Below the pieces are notes generated by a model that saw only the letters and a list, made by a program, of their open reading frames with translations, did no database searches and was not told the DNA's origin. Made by a program: the position numbers and the translations under genes. Below are positions 5,059 through 6,645 of a DNA stretch of 6,645 nt, piece by piece (the first letter of the stretch is position 1; each line of letters begins with the position of its first letter). Origin of the DNA: Citricoccus sp. WCRC_4 (lineage in GTDB: Bacteria; Actinomycetota; Actinomycetes; Actinomycetales; Micrococcaceae); the NCBI GenBank assembly GCA_026645375.1, contig JAPFFX010000237.1:1-6645 (forward strand), written 5' to 3'.

Positions 5059-6586
5059 TCGGGGCCTCCACCGTCATCATGATGTCGTGCGGGTGGGACT
5101 CCTTCAGCCCGGCCGGCGTGATCCGCACGAAGCGGCCGTTCTGCTTGAGCTCGCCGATGGACCGGGCACCGGTGTAGAACATCGTCTGGCGCAGGCCGCC
5201 CACGAGCTGGTGCACCACGGCGGACAGCGGGCCGCGGTAGGGCACCTGGCCCTCGATGCCCTCGGGGATCAGCTTGTCCTCGTCCGGCACGTCCGCCTGG
5301 AAGTAGCGGTCCTTGGAGTAGGAGCGCTTGCCCGACCGGGTCTGCATGGCGCCCAGGGAGCCCATGCCGCGGTAGGCCTTGAACTGCTTGCCGTTGTAGA
5401 ACACCAGGTCGCCGGGCGACTCGGCGGTGCCGGCCAGCAGGGAGCCCAGCATCACGGAATCGGCACCGGCGACCAGCGCCTTGCCGATGTCACCGGAGTG
5501 CTGCAGGCCGCCGTCGGCGATCAGCGGGACCCCGGCCGGGATGGTGGCCTTGGCCGCCTCGTAGATGGCCGTGATCTGCGGGACCCCGACGCCGGCCACC
5601 ACGCGGGTGGTGCAGATCGAGCCCGGACCCACGCCCACCTTCACGGCGTCCGCGCCGGCGTCGACGATCGCCTTGGCGCCGGCGTAGGTGGCGGCCTGGC
5701 CGCCGATGATGTCCACGTGCTGCGAGGCCGGGTCCTTCTTCAGGCGGGCGATCATGTCCAGCACGCCCTGGGTGTGGCCGTTGGCGGTGTCCACCACGAG
5801 CACGTCCGCGCCGGCCTCGACCAGCGCCATGGAACGCTCGTAGCCGTCGCCGAAGAAGCCCACGGCGCCGCCCACGCGCAGCCGACCCTCCTCGTCCTTG
5901 GCCGCGTCCGGGTACTGCTCGGCCTTGTCGAAGTCCTTGACGGTGATCAGGCCCTGGAGCCTGTTGCGGTCGTCCACCAGCGGCAGCTTCTCGATCCGGT
6001 GCTCCGAGAGCAGCCGGACGGTCTCCTCGCGGGAGATGCCGACCTTCGCCGTGATCAACGGCATCCGGGTCATCGCCGACTCCACCGTGCGGTGCTCGAA
6101 CTCGTCGCGCGGGATGAAGCGGGTGTCCCGGTTGGTGATGATGCCCAGCAGCGTGTCCGAGGCATCCACCACCGGCAGGCCGGAGACCCGGTACTGGGCA
6201 CACAGGTCGTCCCAGTCAGCGAGCGTGGCGTCCGGGCCCACGGTCACCGGGTCGGTGATCATGCCGGATTCCGAGCGCTTGACCCGGTCCACGTGGGCGG
6301 CCTGGTCCTCGACGGACAGGTTGCGGTGGATGATGCCCAGTCCGCCCTGGCGCGCCAGGGAGATGGCCAGCGGAGCCTCGGTGACGGTGTCCATGGCAGC
6401 CGAGACCACGGGGATGTTCAGGGTGATGCGCTTAGTCAGCCGGGTGGAGGTGTCCGCGTCGGCGGGGATCACGTCGGTGGCGTTCGGGAGCAGGAGAACG
6501 TCGTCATACGTCAGTCCGACGAAGCCGAAGGGGTCGGCGGCGGTGGCCACCGGGTCGTCGGAGGGGCCGGAAATCTGTGAACTCAC
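5042..6586 (-). CDS. guaB: IMP dehydrogenase
   Basis: Oxidises IMP to XMP with NAD+, the first committed step of GMP synthesis; a soluble tetramer or octamer. The 514 residues match full-length bacterial enzymes. The (beta/alpha)8 barrel begins at GLTYDDVLLLP (24-34) and is interrupted by two CBS domains at about 108-165 and 170-222, which in bacterial relatives bind purine nucleotides and regulate activity. The active-site loop GVGPGSICTTR contains nucleophile Cys325. Other visible parts are IADGG (356-360) for IMP phosphate binding, YRGMGSLGAMQ (405-415), the flap Arg427-Tyr428 dyad in KDRYFQ, and PEGIEG (441-446). Translation starts at a GTG (6586). GAAAGG is a weak, distant Shine-Dalgarno about 10 nt upstream. 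Another GTG at codon 13 has no better one, and the conserved part starts near residue 19, so the exact start is less sure than the identity. It converges on iclR with an 8-bp gap. Confidence 0.98.
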   Translation of the reverse strand: MSSQISGPSDDPVATAADPFGFVGLTYDDVLLLPNATDVIPADADTSTRLTKRITLNIPVVSAAMDTVTEAPLAISLARQGGLGIIHRNLSVEDQAAHVDRVKRSESGMITDPVTVGPDATLADWDDLCAQYRVSGLPVVDASDTLLGIITNRDTRFIPRDEFEHRTVESAMTRMPLITAKVGISREETVRLLSEHRIEKLPLVDDRNRLQGLITVKDFDKAEQYPDAAKDEEGRLRVGGAVGFFGDGYERSMALVEAGADVLVVDTANGHTQGVLDMIARLKKDPASQHVDIIGGQAATYAGAKAIVDAGADAVKVGVGPGSICTTRVVAGVGVPQITAIYEAAKATIPAGVPLIADGGLQHSGDIGKALVAGADSVMLGSLLAGTAESPGDLVFYNGKQFKAYRGMGSLGAMQTRSGKRSYSKDRYFQADVPDEDKLIPEGIEGQVPYRGPLSAVVHQLVGGLRQTMFYTGARSIGELKQNGRFVRITPAGLKESHPHDIMMTVEAPNYRSR

Positions 6587-6620
6587 GGGCGAGGGGCCTT
6601 TCGGTCAGCGGGTAGCCACC

Positions 6621-6626
6621 AGTCTA
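6621..6626 (-). promoter_or_regulatory. Candidate -10 element of guaB
   Basis: Reading leftward, TAGACT (6626-6621) matches TANNNT and would start transcription near 6613-6614, giving a leader of about 27 nt before the GTG. The -35 would fall at or beyond the right edge and cannot be checked. Confidence 0.45.
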
Positions 6627-6628
6627 GG

Positions 6629-6643
6629 CCCGCCACTGGCGGG
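6629..6643. promoter_or_regulatory. 15-bp palindrome immediately upstream of the guaB -10
   Basis: CCCGCCA-C-TGGCGGG has perfect 7-bp arms around a single base. It fills the region where the -35/-10 spacer of guaB should lie, so it may be an operator. It could instead be the end of a terminator for a gene outside the window; only 2 bp of sequence remain beyond it. Confidence 0.3.
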
Positions 6644-6645
6644 GG

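Noticed and set aside
4874..6580. 568-codon plus-strand open frame antisense to guaB
   Set aside because: It is low-complexity and rich in Gly/Val/His/Arg, covers the reverse of an unmistakable IMP dehydrogenase and overlaps the end of iclR; a codon-bias shadow.

Overview
This window is high-GC bacterial DNA with strong G/C third-position bias. It most likely comes from an actinobacterium of the Micrococcaceae (Arthrobacter, Citricoccus, Kocuria or Micrococcus-like). The basis for that is recalled similarity of the IMP dehydrogenase to Arthrobacter-type GuaB, TANNNT-type -10 elements, and an apparently leaderless gene. The taxonomic call is inference from memory, not from a search.

Layout, left to right. 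(1) Positions 1-2473, minus strand: a dipeptide/oligopeptide-type (family 5) ABC importer operon. The lipoprotein substrate-binding gene comes first (2473 to 887), followed by the first permease gene (779 to the window edge, truncated). They are separated by 107 bp that hold a very strong GC-rich hairpin. (2) Positions 2474-2805: a 332-bp divergent intergenic region with no gene. It holds candidate promoters for both directions, a near-consensus Crp/GlxR-type box, and several palindromes. (3) Positions 2806-4201, plus strand: a D-isomer-type 2-hydroxyacid dehydrogenase (glyoxylate/hydroxypyruvate reductase-like), then, 19 bp later, a short universal-stress-protein-like gene. (4) Positions 4248-5033, plus strand: an IclR-family regulator with its own probable -10 element embedded in a perfect inverted repeat. 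(5) Positions 5042-6586, minus strand: guaB (IMP dehydrogenase), convergent with iclR with only 8 bp between stop codons, and its promoter region at the right edge.

How the parts may work together (inference): the importer, dehydrogenase, USP and IclR regulator look like one regulated uptake-and-reduction/oxidation module. The transporter brings in a small peptide- or acid-like compound, the dehydrogenase interconverts a 2-oxo and 2-hydroxy acid, and IclR senses the metabolite and controls the divergent promoters and itself. The substrate cannot be read from the sequence. guaB is a housekeeping purine gene and marks the border of the module.

I see no mobile element, CRISPR array, tRNA or rRNA. 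All gene families are known. The less ordinary material is regulatory, plus a USP that lacks its usual Asp in a metabolic operon.
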